NCBI GenBank assembly: GCA_052143895.1 | Contig: JBKQRT010000022.1 | Span: 1 to 64,000, forward strand | DNA length: 64,000 nt | Origin: Bog-756 sp052143895 | GTDB taxonomy: Bacteria > Actinomycetota > Acidimicrobiia > Acidimicrobiales > RAAP-2 | Reading direction: 5' to 3' | Shown here: positions 52,218-61,179 of the stretch, piece after piece | Numbering within the stretch: position 1 is the first letter of the stretch | How the letters are laid out: the number at the start of each line of letters is the position of its first letter | Position numbers and translations under genes: made by a program | The notes under the pieces: model-generated | What the model saw: only the letters and a program-made list of their open reading frames with translations | Database searches by the model: none | Told to the model about the DNA's origin: nothing

Positions 52218-53711
52218 ATGACGCGCCACCGGATCGCGATCGTCGGTGCCGGCATCGGTGGTCTCGGGTTGGCCATCGGCCTGCGACGGGCCGGGATCGT
52301 CGACTTCGTCGTACTCGAACGGAGCGACGGCATCGGTGGCACCTGGCGTCTCAACACGTACCCCGGGGCCGCCTGCGACGTGCCGTCACACCTGTACTCC
52401 TATTCGTTTGCCCCGAATCCCTTCTGGTCGAGGGCGTACGCCGGACAGCAGGAGATCCTCGACTACCTGCAACGATGCGCGGACGAGGCGGACGTCGGCA
52501 GCCACCTGCGCACCGGTTGGGAGGTGACCGGTGCCAAGTGGGACGATGCCGACCGGTGCTGGCGCGTGGTGTCGTCGTCGGGAGCCGAGGTGCAGGCGGA
52601 CATCGTCGTCTTCGCCGTCGGGCTCTTCACGTCGCCGATGGTGCCCGACCTCGAGGGGATCGGAGACTTCGAAGGACCCGTCATCCACTCCGCCCGCTGG
52701 GATCACGACGTCGACCCCGGTGGTCGACGCCTCGGGATGATCGGCTCCGGCGCCAGTGCCGTGCAGATCCTTCCCGAGGTCGCTCCGCTCGCCACCCGTA
52801 CATCGCTGTTCCTCCGCACACCCCCGTACGTGGTGCCGCGCTTCGACCCGGCGTTCTCCCCCGAGGACCAGCGACGACTGGCCGAGCATCCGGAGGAGCT
52901 CGCCGAGATCCGCCACAAGCTCTACACCGCGTTCGAGGACGCCGTCACGTTCCGCATCGGCGAACCACTGATCGATACGATCAAGAGGATCGCCCTGGAG
53001 CAGTTGGCGAATCAGGTCCCCGATCCGGAGCTGCGGTCACAGCTGACGCCGACCTACGAGCTCGGGTGCAAGCGCATCCTGGTGTCGAGCGACTTCTATC
53101 CGGCGGTGGTCCGGGACGATGTCGAGCTGGTGACGGCGCCCATCGTCCGGATCCTCCCCCACGGGATCGAGACGGGCGACGGGACCGTCCACGAGCTGGA
53201 TGTGATCGTGCTGGCTACGGGATTCCGGGCCACCGAGTACCTGCACGGCTTGGAGATCGTCGGCAGCGACGGCGTCTCCCTCGCCCGCCGGTGGGAGGAC
53301 CGGCCCCATGCCTATCTGGGCACGACTGTCTCGGAATTCCCGAACATGTTCATCTTCTACGGTCCGAACACCAACCAGGGGGGCAACTCGATCATCCTGA
53401 TCCTCGAGGCGCAGGCCCACTACGTCCTCTCGGCGCTCGAGCTCATGGACAAGGAGCATCTCGCCAGTGTCGATGTCCGACAGTCGGTCATGGAGGAGTA
53501 CGACACGGGCATCCAACGTGCCATGGCGGGCACCGTGTGGGCCTCCGGTTGCAACAGCTACTTCACCGATTCTCAGGGTCGGGTCGTCACGCAGCTGCCC
53601 CACACCGCATCGTGGTTCGCCGAGCGCCTCGCCGTCTTCGATCCGGACGACTACCACTGCACGCCGGTCGACGGCCGACGCACATCAACCGTGCCGGTCG
53701 CCGGGAGTTGA
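52218..53711 (+). CDS. Baeyer-Villiger-type flavin monooxygenase
   Basis: A 497-residue enzyme with two dinucleotide-binding motifs, GAGIGGLG near residue 10 (FAD) and GSGASAVQ near residue 175 (NADPH). Between them is the Baeyer-Villiger fingerprint FEGPVIHSARWD at residues 151-162 (FxGxxxHxxxWD). VLATGFRATEYL and GPNTNQGGNS follow as in cyclic-ketone and aliphatic monooxygenases. It inserts oxygen beside a carbonyl to make an ester or lactone. It is divergent from the SDR, hydrolase and DUF2889 operon, matching a ketone-to-lactone-to-acid pathway. Confidence 0.9.
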   Translation: MTRHRIAIVGAGIGGLGLAIGLRRAGIVDFVVLERSDGIGGTWRLNTYPGAACDVPSHLYSYSFAPNPFWSRAYAGQQEILDYLQRCADEADVGSHLRTGWEVTGAKWDDADRCWRVVSSSGAEVQADIVVFAVGLFTSPMVPDLEGIGDFEGPVIHSARWDHDVDPGGRRLGMIGSGASAVQILPEVAPLATRTSLFLRTPPYVVPRFDPAFSPEDQRRLAEHPEELAEIRHKLYTAFEDAVTFRIGEPLIDTIKRIALEQLANQVPDPELRSQLTPTYELGCKRILVSSDFYPAVVRDDVELVTAPIVRILPHGIETGDGTVHELDVIVLATGFRATEYLHGLEIVGSDGVSLARRWEDRPHAYLGTTVSEFPNMFIFYGPNTNQGGNSIILILEAQAHYVLSALELMDKEHLASVDVRQSVMEEYDTGIQRAMAGTVWASGCNSYFTDSQGRVVTQLPHTASWFAERLAVFDPDDYHCTPVDGRRTSTVPVAGS

Positions 53712-53908
53712 GGGACCCGGCGACGACCCCAGATCCCCCCATCAGCGGTGGTCCGCGAGGACCGGCCCGCACGGGCGCGGTGTCGGGTTCTACCTGGTGA
53801 CCTGCGAATTCCCGGACAGTCGAGGACGTTGGACCCTACCGGCCCCAGATGGGCTGCGGTACCATCGCTGGCGCGGAGGCCGGTAGCCGAACAAGGAGGA
53901 GCGTGACG

Positions 53909-54334
53909 ATGGCACTGACGAGATGGGAGCCCCTGGGTCTCGAGTGGCCCGAACGGTGGCGGAAGTGGTTCGACTTCGATGCGGAGTCGGAGGGATGGAT
54001 GCGGGTCGAGCAGGTGCTCGAGGACGGGACGCTGGTCGTCCGGGCCGAGCTGCCCGGCGTGGATCCCGAGAAGGACGTGAACGTGTCCGTGAGCAATGGC
54101 GTGCTGCATATCTCGGCCAAGCGCGAAGAGCGCAAGGAGAACAAGGACAAGGGGAAGGGGAACTACCGCTCGGAATTCCGGTACGGGGAGTTCTCACGGG
54201 ATCTCGCCCTTCCGTCCGATGTCGACCCCGACGCCGTCAAGGCCGAGTACAAGGACGGCATCCTGGAGGTCAGGGCGCCGTGGGAAGAGACCAAGAAGTC
54301 CAAGTCGACCAAGGTTCCGATCAGTCGGTCCTGA
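53909..54334 (+). CDS. Small heat-shock protein (Hsp20/alpha-crystallin family)
   Basis: A 141-residue chaperone. The alpha-crystallin domain spans residues 35-125, with LVVRAELPGVDPEKDVNVSV and the conserved DGILEVRAPW near the end. The N-terminus is short, and the C-terminal SKSTKVPISRS carries the oligomerisation I-x-V-like motif (VPI). The ribosome site AAGGAGGAGC is strong. It should hold unfolding proteins in soluble oligomers. No CIRCE or HAIR operator is visible upstream. Confidence 0.92.
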   Translation: MALTRWEPLGLEWPERWRKWFDFDAESEGWMRVEQVLEDGTLVVRAELPGVDPEKDVNVSVSNGVLHISAKREERKENKDKGKGNYRSEFRYGEFSRDLALPSDVDPDAVKAEYKDGILEVRAPWEETKKSKSTKVPISRS

Positions 54335-54340
54335 GTTGCC

Positions 54341-54381
54341 GGAAGCCCCGGTACATCGGGCACCTCCGTGCTGGGGCTTCC
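54341..54381 (+). terminator. Hairpin between convergent genes
   Basis: GGAAGCCCC at 54341-54349 pairs perfectly with GGGGCTTCC at 54373-54381. It begins seven bases after the Hsp20 stop and lies ahead of the convergent PRC-barrel gene, so it can serve both. A T run is lacking, as is common in high-GC genomes. Confidence 0.6.
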
Positions 54382-54426
54382 GTCCCCGTGGGGGACGAGC
54401 CGGGCCTCCCCATGAACCCCGATCGA

Positions 54427-55059
54427 TCAGTTGGTCGGATGATCGACGACCACCGCCGGCAGGTCCTCCACCTCCTGCTTGGTGATATTGAGGTGGATGC
54501 CGCCGTCGACCCTCGACACGGCGCCGATGGGGATGGCCACCTGCCTCCGTCCCCAGAGGTGTCCCTCCTGGAGTAGCACGTGCGTCACCTGGTGATTGCG
54601 CGGGTCGATCACGAGTCCCTGCACGCTTCCGATGCTGCCGTCCGTAGCATGGACCTGCTCACCCCGTCGCACCGCCACCTCGTGTAGAGGAACGGTGTCG
54701 TAGGTCACCGGTTGAGGGACATCGCCGATGACGTTGCCCAGACCGAAATAGGGGTGAGACAGCGCCTGTCCGGCGGTGTAGTCCGCATGCCCGCCACTGC
54801 CCGGCAGGAACTGGGTCTCCTCAGCCCAGTCGAGCTGCTCGAACTCCGCCAAGGTGCAGGTGAGCCGGGCCTCACCCGTCGAGTCGTCGACGAGGTCGAG
54901 CGGTACCAGACGGCCGAGGCCCTGCCGGTGCTTCGGTTCGATCACCAGATGGGTGACGGCTCGGGCGACAGGGTCGACCACCACCCGGATCACCTGGCCG
55001 CAGACCCCGTCGGAGCAGCGTACCTCTGCCCCGATCGTGAACTTCTCTTCCTCTGCCAT
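54427..55059 (-). CDS. PRC-barrel domain protein
   Basis: A 210-residue protein of two PRC-barrel-like halves. The first, FTIGAEVRCSDGVCGQVIRV with AVTHLVIEPKH, spans about 5-75. The second, VHATDGSIGSVQGLVIDPRN with VTHVLLQEGHLWG, spans about 135-195. Such proteins appear in stress and photosystem contexts and in RimM. In this setting beside Hsp20 a stress-related role is plausible but unproven. Its start at ATG 55059 follows a weak GAAGGTGACG site. Confidence 0.82.
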   Translation of the reverse strand: MAEEEKFTIGAEVRCSDGVCGQVIRVVVDPVARAVTHLVIEPKHRQGLGRLVPLDLVDDSTGEARLTCTLAEFEQLDWAEETQFLPGSGGHADYTAGQALSHPYFGLGNVIGDVPQPVTYDTVPLHEVAVRRGEQVHATDGSIGSVQGLVIDPRNHQVTHVLLQEGHLWGRRQVAIPIGAVSRVDGGIHLNITKQEVEDLPAVVVDHPTN

Positions 55060-55267
55060 CGTCACCTTCTTGATCGTGTCCCCACCGTACGGGCGAATAC
55101 CCACCGCCGCCAGCATCTTGGTGGACGCTGTCTCCAAGATCAACCGGAGCTCGTGATCCGGATTCGGGGCGTGGCGCATCTGGCCTCGGGCCACTCGACG
55201 GCAGATCGAAGCGCAACCAGAGCCCTCGGGGTGTTGATGTCCTGCCGGTCTGCCGTCGCTCCAGTGA

Positions 55268-56263
55268 TCAGAGTCGAGCTTCGCCCTCGAACCAGCGGAC
55301 GGTGTCACGTACGGAGTCCTCGAGGGGTCGGGGGTGGTGCCCCAATTCGGCGGCCGCTTTCGACCCGTCGACGATGGGGTCATCGAGCAGCGTCCCGATG
55401 GAGGCCGGCGTGAACGCCTCGGAATGTACGTAGCGACCGATTCGCTCACCGACCGGTGCCATCCAATGTGCCACGTGGCCCGGTACGGCCAACACCGGGC
55501 CGAGGTGGCCGTTGAGGGCTGCCGCCAACCTGCCGAGGTGCACGGCAGTGGCCTGGTGCCCGGGAAGGAGGTAATTCTCTCCGATCCGGCCATGCTCGGC
55601 CGCGGCGACGAGGCCGAGCACCACGTCGCGGACGTCGACCCAGTCGAATCCTCCTCGCACCACGATCGGCAGATGCCCCCGCGCCGCTTGGTCAATGATG
55701 GCGTTGATCCGCGACGGGGCAAGGTCGACAGGACCGATGATGCCTGTCGGGTTGACGATGGTGGCGTTGAGGCCCGCATCGATCACCTGGCGGATTTCCG
55801 CTTCACCCGCGGCTTTGGAGCGGTCATACACGGGGCGGTCCGGACCGGACCGGGGGCTGCGCTCGTCCAGCCGAGGGTAGGACCGAAGGAGATCGAACGC
55901 ATGTACCGAAGAGCAGTGCACCAACCGGGGCACGCCGACTTCGAGTGCGGCGGCGGCAACAGCGGCAGGTCCACGAACGTTGATATCCCAGGCCTCGGGA
56001 TCAACACTCGCCAGGGTGATCTTGGCTGCGAGGTGGTAGACGATGTTGGCTCCCTCGAACACCGGCCGGAGCTCGCCGCGCTCGCGGACATCGGCAACGG
56101 TGTGGTCGACGCCGACGGGGTCGACACCGATCAGGGGCCTCAGGTCGACGGTTCTCACCTGCCACCCCACCTCTTGGAGGTGACGGACCAGGTTGACCCC
56201 GACAAAGCCCGATGCCCCGGTCACCACCACGACCCCCGGGCTCACGCGCGAAATGCCTGTCAT
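55268..56263 (-). CDS. NAD-dependent epimerase/dehydratase family protein
   Basis: A 331-residue extended SDR. VTGASGFVG (residues 14-22) binds NAD, DVRERGEL and YHLAAKITLAS follow, and the catalytic YDRSKAAGE carries Tyr and Lys near residues 145-149. NPTGIIGPVD is typical of the dihydroflavonol-reductase/3-beta-HSD-like group. It acts on a nucleotide sugar, sterol or other hydroxy compound; the sequence does not decide. The gene stands alone. Confidence 0.87.
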   Translation of the reverse strand: MTGISRVSPGVVVVTGASGFVGVNLVRHLQEVGWQVRTVDLRPLIGVDPVGVDHTVADVRERGELRPVFEGANIVYHLAAKITLASVDPEAWDINVRGPAAVAAAALEVGVPRLVHCSSVHAFDLLRSYPRLDERSPRSGPDRPVYDRSKAAGEAEIRQVIDAGLNATIVNPTGIIGPVDLAPSRINAIIDQAARGHLPIVVRGGFDWVDVRDVVLGLVAAAEHGRIGENYLLPGHQATAVHLGRLAAALNGHLGPVLAVPGHVAHWMAPVGERIGRYVHSEAFTPASIGTLLDDPIVDGSKAAAELGHHPRPLEDSVRDTVRWFEGEARL

Positions 56264-56411
56264 CCTTCGAGTGTAGAGCCGGGCGAAATGGGGGTGGACC
56301 GGCCGAAGGACCTATTTCTTCGCAGTGATGACTTTCTGCCCTAGTCGTCCGGTTCGCGCCGCCTCACAATGACGACGAAACATGGATGGACTGCACAAAG
56401 GATGCTGACGC

Positions 56412-57320
56412 GTGACCATTTCAGATGGGCGGGGTGAACCGAGCACCCTCGGCTCCGGGCCGATAGGCGAACCGGAGCCCACCGAGGAGGAGGAGCCAGG
56501 CCCTCGACGTCATCGACTCCGCGCTGTGCTCCTCATCGTGGCTGCGATCGTGCTGATCGCCGTTGCGGTGGTCCTGCTGAGCTACGTGTTCCGCAGCCGC
56601 CCCGGGGAGGAATCGCTGGGTTCCGCCGCCCACCGCTTCCACGCCTCGACCACCACTTTGCCGACGCCGAAGAACTTCGCCCTTCCGCCTGCGGGCGTCT
56701 ACCAGGCCTCGGGGTCGGGGATGGAGCAGATCAACAAGCCCCCCAACTCGGAGAACGACAGTTCCGTGATGCCGGTGTCGGTCTCCTACCTGGCCGGCGG
56801 CTGTTGGCGGTGGCACATCGACTACAACACCGCCGCCTGGCACGAGTACGACTTCTGTCCGAGAGGCAGCCGCCTGCTGTTGGTGGACCAAGGCAACTAT
56901 CAGGCGTGGGACTTCGGGGTGACCTCCGTCACCAACCTCGCCCGGTTCACCTGCAATCCCCCCAGTCCGATCGTCGTCGAGTCCCCGACCGCCGGCCGGA
57001 CCTACCCGCTCCGTTGCGTCGGCACCAATACGGCGGTCGCCGGCCAGAGCGTGTCCGCGGGACCGGTGACGATCGTCGGCGTGGGGACAGTGAAGATCGG
57101 CGGGGTGCCGGTTCCGGCCATCCACATCACCCGCCGCCAGACCATCACCGGGAGCCAGCAGGGGCAGCTCGACGAATCGTGGTGGTTCGACGACGCCACC
57201 GGCATGCCCCTGCAAGAGAGCAGGAACTACCGGCTGGCAACGAACTCACCGATCGGCCAGATCATCTACACCGAGGTCGGCTCGTGGCAGCTCGACTCGA
57301 TCACGCCGAAGGTTTCCTGA
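56412..57320 (+). CDS. Unidentified single-pass membrane protein
   Basis: A 302-residue protein. An acidic cytosolic N-terminus (about 1-35) is followed by a helix (AVLLIVAAIVLIAVAVVLLS, about 38-58) and an outer domain of about 240 residues with six cysteines and many beta strands (WRWHIDYNTAAWHEYDFCP, RTYPLRCVGTNTAV). The start is GTG 56412. It ends 15 bases before the flavoprotein at 57336, so the two are co-transcribed. I recognise no family; the outer domain may bind a ligand or partner. Confidence 0.65.
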   Translation: MTISDGRGEPSTLGSGPIGEPEPTEEEEPGPRRHRLRAVLLIVAAIVLIAVAVVLLSYVFRSRPGEESLGSAAHRFHASTTTLPTPKNFALPPAGVYQASGSGMEQINKPPNSENDSSVMPVSVSYLAGGCWRWHIDYNTAAWHEYDFCPRGSRLLLVDQGNYQAWDFGVTSVTNLARFTCNPPSPIVVESPTAGRTYPLRCVGTNTAVAGQSVSAGPVTIVGVGTVKIGGVPVPAIHITRRQTITGSQQGQLDESWWFDDATGMPLQESRNYRLATNSPIGQIIYTEVGSWQLDSITPKVS

Positions 57321-57335
57321 TCGAAAGGGACGAGA

Positions 57336-59006
57336 ATGACCGCAGAACACGGACAGCAGGCGGAGTTCGACGAGGAGGTCGATGTCGTCGTCGTCGGCAT
57401 CGGCGCGGCCGGCTCGGTTGCCGCCATCCAGGCGGCGGAGCACGGCGCCCGGGTCATCGCCCTGGACCGGTGGGGTCGCGGCGGAGCCTCGGCTCGGAGC
57501 GGTGGCGTCGTCTATGCCGGCGGCGGGACACCACAGCAGCTGGCGGCGGGCTTCCATGACGACGCCGACCTGATGGAGCAGTACCTCGCGCTGGAGGAGG
57601 GGGTCCCCGTCGATGATGCGAGGCTGGACCGCTTCTGCGATCGTAGCCTCGAAGATCTTGCGTGGCTCGAGGAGCACGGCGTCGAATTCCCCATGGGCTT
57701 CGACGGGACCAAGGCCGTCGTGCCTGTCGACGACAGCACCGGCCTCTACTTCTCGGGAAACGAGAAGCACTACGACCGGACGGTGCCTGCAGTCGCCCGC
57801 GGCCACCGCGTCGCCGGCACGGGCATGTCCGGCCATGACCTCGTGTCCGCCCTCCACCGTGCGGCTGATCGCGCCGGGGTGGACGTCCGGAGCGGGGTGT
57901 GCCTCGTGGGCCTTCTGCAAGACCGTTCTGGCCGGGTCGTGGGGGTGGAAGCGCTCGTCTTGTCGAACGACCCCCTCACCAGGGCCGTCCACGGATTGAG
58001 CTACCGGCTGCTCGATGTGATGGGTGCGCTGGCCCGGCGTGTTCCCCCTGGGCTGGTCGACGTAGTGCAACGTTTCGAGCGGAGCCGTGGCCGTGTGCTT
58101 CGGATCGGAGCCCGCTTCGGGGTCGTCCTGGCGACCGGCGGTTTCTCCTACAACCACGAGCTGGTTGCGGCCCACGCCCCTGCCTACAAAGCCGCCATGC
58201 CGCTCGGGACCCCGGGAGATGACGGGTCAGGCATCCTGCTGGCGCAAGGCATCGGCGCAGGTGTCCGGATGATGGACCGCTGCGGGGCTTCTCGTTTCAT
58301 CGCACCACCGGTCGCCTTCTGCGGAGGGGTGCTCGTCGACGAACGAGGGGAGCGTGTCTGCGACGAGAGCCTCTACGCCGCCACGTTGTCCGACCGCATC
58401 GCCGAACACGACAGTCGGGCGTGGCTCATCGTCGACGCCGACACTAGGCGTCGCGTGCGCGACCAGATCCGGAGCGCCACCCGGCTCCGCACCCGGGGGC
58501 TCCGCGAACTGGTGACCGGACGGGCCAACCACGTCATCTTTCCGAGGCTGTTCGGCTCGATCAACCTGTACCTCAACCGCCGCGCCGCGCCGGGCATCGA
58601 GGCCCTCGCCGAGCGCTGCGGCATCAGCCCGACAGGACTGAGCGCGACCATCGACGCGTACAACGACGCGGCACGGCAGGGCCGGCCTGACGCCATGGGC
58701 AAGGCGGCTGAGCTGGTCCGTCCCGTGGAGGAGCCTCCCTTCGCAGCCATTCCGTGCCACCTCGACAGTCAGCTCTTCCCGGCCCCGTGCATCACCTTGG
58801 GCGGACTGGACGTCGACGGCGATCAGCGGGTACGTCAAACGGACGGATCCACCATTCCCGGCCTCTTCGGGGTCGGCCGGTGCGCGGCAGGCGTCGCGTC
58901 GCGCTCGTACGTGAGTGGGCTGTCCCTGGCGGACTGCGTCTTCTCCGGTCGTAATGCCGGCCTCGCCCTGGCCACGCCGGTCCGAGCGTCGGCCGGTACG
59001 GACTGA
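57336..59006 (+). CDS. FAD-dependent oxidoreductase (fumarate reductase/ketosteroid dehydrogenase family)
   Basis: A 556-residue flavoprotein. VDVVVVGIGAAGSVAAIQAA (residues 15-34) binds FAD, SGGVVYAGGGTP follows, and later GARFGVVLATGGFSYN, GTPGDDGSGILLAQGIGA, and the closing GLFGVGRCAAG with SYVSGLSLADCVFSGR match the FrdA/KstD-type fold. It would transfer electrons to or from a double bond, for example in a steroid or unsaturated acid. It follows an unknown membrane protein in one transcript. Confidence 0.85.
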   Translation: MTAEHGQQAEFDEEVDVVVVGIGAAGSVAAIQAAEHGARVIALDRWGRGGASARSGGVVYAGGGTPQQLAAGFHDDADLMEQYLALEEGVPVDDARLDRFCDRSLEDLAWLEEHGVEFPMGFDGTKAVVPVDDSTGLYFSGNEKHYDRTVPAVARGHRVAGTGMSGHDLVSALHRAADRAGVDVRSGVCLVGLLQDRSGRVVGVEALVLSNDPLTRAVHGLSYRLLDVMGALARRVPPGLVDVVQRFERSRGRVLRIGARFGVVLATGGFSYNHELVAAHAPAYKAAMPLGTPGDDGSGILLAQGIGAGVRMMDRCGASRFIAPPVAFCGGVLVDERGERVCDESLYAATLSDRIAEHDSRAWLIVDADTRRRVRDQIRSATRLRTRGLRELVTGRANHVIFPRLFGSINLYLNRRAAPGIEALAERCGISPTGLSATIDAYNDAARQGRPDAMGKAAELVRPVEEPPFAAIPCHLDSQLFPAPCITLGGLDVDGDQRVRQTDGSTIPGLFGVGRCAAGVASRSYVSGLSLADCVFSGRNAGLALATPVRASAGTD

Positions 59007-59060
59007 ACCCGTCTACCGAGTGCTCGATGTTGACCCAATTCTCGGTATTTCGGCACCCCT

Positions 59061-59384
59061 TTGGCACACTGGATCGGCACCTCGTGCCGGGATGTGGCCG
59101 CCGACCGCGATCTACCGGTCGGTGCCCACGGGAGCACAGCGGAGCTCGCCGCCACCGGGCCGAACAGCGACCCGGTGATGCCCGGAACCGCCCGCACCCG
59201 GACGCTCGGTGTGGATGACCAGGCGGTCGCATCCAAGCAGACCATCACCCAGCCCGGCTCCTTCTGCCTGACCGGTGACGGTGTCTGCGTCGGAAGGGAA
59301 CAGTGCCTCGACCGCGATGCCCAGGTCCGGACCTGGTTCGCCATCGCCCGACACGGCGGCGCAGCAAGGCCGGCGCTCAGATAA
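59061..59384 (+). CDS. Possible orphan gene, unidentified
   Basis: A frame of up to 107 residues with third positions mostly G or C, opening at TTG 59061 or GTG 59094 and ending at TAA. The central part reads QTITQPGSFCLTGDGVCVG and EQCLDRDAQVRTWFAIAR. I know no family for it. It lies in the 490-base gap between the flavoprotein and the broken FNOR and could be a relic. The rest of the gap (59385-59497) shows nothing. Confidence 0.3.
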   Translation: MAHWIGTSCRDVAADRDLPVGAHGSTAELAATGPNSDPVMPGTARTRTLGVDDQAVASKQTITQPGSFCLTGDGVCVGREQCLDRDAQVRTWFAIARHGGAARPALR

Positions 59385-59497
59385 GAGGCAGCAAACTCCG
59401 CTGGTTCGGCAAGCGCTTCGGTGACAGGTTCTCGCCGGGCCTACACAACACGGTGAACACACGCCGACACGCGCCGTCCACCACCTGCCGGTGGATT

Positions 59498-60430
59498 TCA
59501 CACCCGAGCCGTGCTGACCAACGCCTCCGCCGGTCTGCCGTACGGCAGGGCGTTGGAAACGATGTCCGCCATGCCAAAGCCGGGCTCGACCAGTCGCTGA
59601 CCGAATCGGCTGACCGACACCCGGCGCAACATGAGCGAGTGGTTCAGACCTGCCGTCCGGATGTCTCCGCCCAGTTGGGCGCCGACCACCCGGTCGTCGC
59701 GCACGTAGACCGAACGAAGGGCACCGCCGCCCTGCCAGCGCAATGCCTCGTCGGGTTTGTCGATGGTGCCCATGGCCACGATCGGTACGCCCAGATGCTT
59801 GAGGCTGTTCATGGCCTCGGCCCCTTCGTAACGGACGTCGGCACCGAGCAGATTGGCCGCGGCGATCGGGGCCTGGGCCACAGCGTTGGGGAAGATGGCG
59901 TGCACGAATCGCTCGCCGGTCAGCCAGTCGGCTGCCTCGGCCACATCGCCGGCAGCAACAATCCCGTTCACCGAAGTCGACATTCGGTCGTCAACGTGGA
60001 CGCCCCAGTCGGTCATGATCCCCGAGCCGTTCAGGAACTCAATGTGGGGCTTGACTACCGTGGTCGCCACCATGAGGTCCGCCGAGAGGATCTCGCCGTC
60101 GGCCAGCCGGACCCCGGTGACCGAGGGGCTCCCGACGAACGCATCGGCCTGCACCCCCCAGCCGTAGCGTGACGCCCCTTCGCTTCAGTGCGTCCTCAGC
60201 TACCGTGGAGGTGATCGGATCGAGCACCCGTGGCATGACCCAGCCGCGACGGCTGATGATCGTGACGTCCACCCCGAGATCGGAGAGGAGCAGAGAGAGC
60301 CCGATGCCGATGAACCCGTCGCCCACGATCAGCGCGCTGGTTGCCTCACCCCGACGCACCCGGCCCACAAGCCCGTCCGCCGTGCGCAGCGACTTGAAGT
60401 CCGAGACGCCGGGAAGTTCGACTCCCGGAA
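59498..60430 (-). pseudogene. Truncated, frameshifted flavoprotein of the CO-dehydrogenase-associated FNOR type
   Basis: The remaining part resembles the C-terminal two thirds of an NAD(P)/FAD oxidoreductase found beside CooF and CooS genes. It reads IPGVELPGVSDFKSL, then ALIVGDGFIGIGLSLLLSDLGV (the NADH-binding site), and after a frameshift at a run of six G near 60163, FVGSPSVTGVRLADGE and TSVNGIVAAGDVAEA with VHAIFPNAVAQ. The first 110 residues, including the FAD-binding start, are missing. Its 5' end is joined directly to the ferredoxin fragment at 60427. It cannot be functional. Confidence 0.7.
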
Positions 60431-60504
60431 TGCTCCACGACGCATGCCAATTCGCACTGGAGACAGCCGATGCACCGCTCAAGATTGCCGAACACTGTCT
60501 TCAC
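60430..60504 (-). pseudogene. 5' fragment of a CooF-like ferredoxin gene
   Basis: From GTG 60504, with the ribosome site AGGAGGGG nine bases upstream, the frame reads KTVFGNLERCIGCLQCELAC and then VVEHS. CIGCLQCELAC is the four-cysteine iron-sulfur cluster motif that opens the CooF-type ferredoxins, electron carriers for nickel CO dehydrogenase. After 26 residues it is fused out of register to the FNOR remnant. The remaining three cluster motifs are gone. Confidence 0.65.
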
Positions 60505-61179
60505 GGCCTGATCCCCTCCTGTCTTTGCGGGTGCCGGCGCACGTTCCTTACCTGCAGCGTGATCGCAGGGTTTCGCTGCCACTAGGGCCGACGGTCACGT
60601 CAGGCTCGACTGGACGCCGGAACCGATGTGCGGGAACACCGTTGGATCGACGGATCGGCGGGCGCGTGCCCGACAGCTCCATTGAGATGCGCCACTCAGC
60701 CCAACGCCACCTGATCCCTGAGGTGGGACCGAGGCCTCCCACCCCTCCCAGCAGCTCGCGTCATGCGGTGGGCCGATCTCGCGCAGACCCAGGAGGTTGG
60801 GGGCCACCGTGAACTGAACGGTCCTCGATCACCAGCTCCTCGAGCTCCTTGAGCTCCTCGAGCTCCTCGACGTGACAACGATGAGCTCGTCTGTCCGGGC
60901 TGCCGCCAAGCAGGCCGATCCGGACCGATGGCTCGCCGGTCGAGGGTCGCCGATAGCAGGTCGCACGGCACCGCCATCCGTAGATCGGCGGCACCACGAT
61001 CAGACAGGCCAACCCCGGAGCGGTCCACAGGAGCGAACGGGAGGCCTTCGCTCAGGTCGCCCCCGTCGAGTGTGGGGATTGAGCACGCAACCCCCGAGGT
61101 CCACGGCGCGGCACTCGGATGTGGGTATCATTTTCCTCCCATCCGGCTCGTCGCCGGATCGGAGCGGAAGCGAGAACAC
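60505..61179. other. Intergenic stretch with tandem repeats and no convincing gene
   Basis: These 675 bases contain several short frames on both strands but none with steady codon bias. The main structures are the GAGCTCCTC-type repeat at 60836-60873 and a perfect hairpin at 61141-61159 (ATCCGGC and GCCGGAT, loop of 5), 20 bases ahead of the lipoprotein start. TATCAT near 61127 is a possible -10 box for that gene. Confidence 0.4.
60836..60873. repeat. Tandem 9-bp repeat (GAGCTCCTC type)
   Basis: GAGCTCCTC/T occurs about four times in a row. On the minus strand it would encode EELEELKELEEL, a charged coiled-coil-like run. The frame it lies in has no recognisable family and no clear start, so the repeat is reported for itself. 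Confidence 0.7.
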
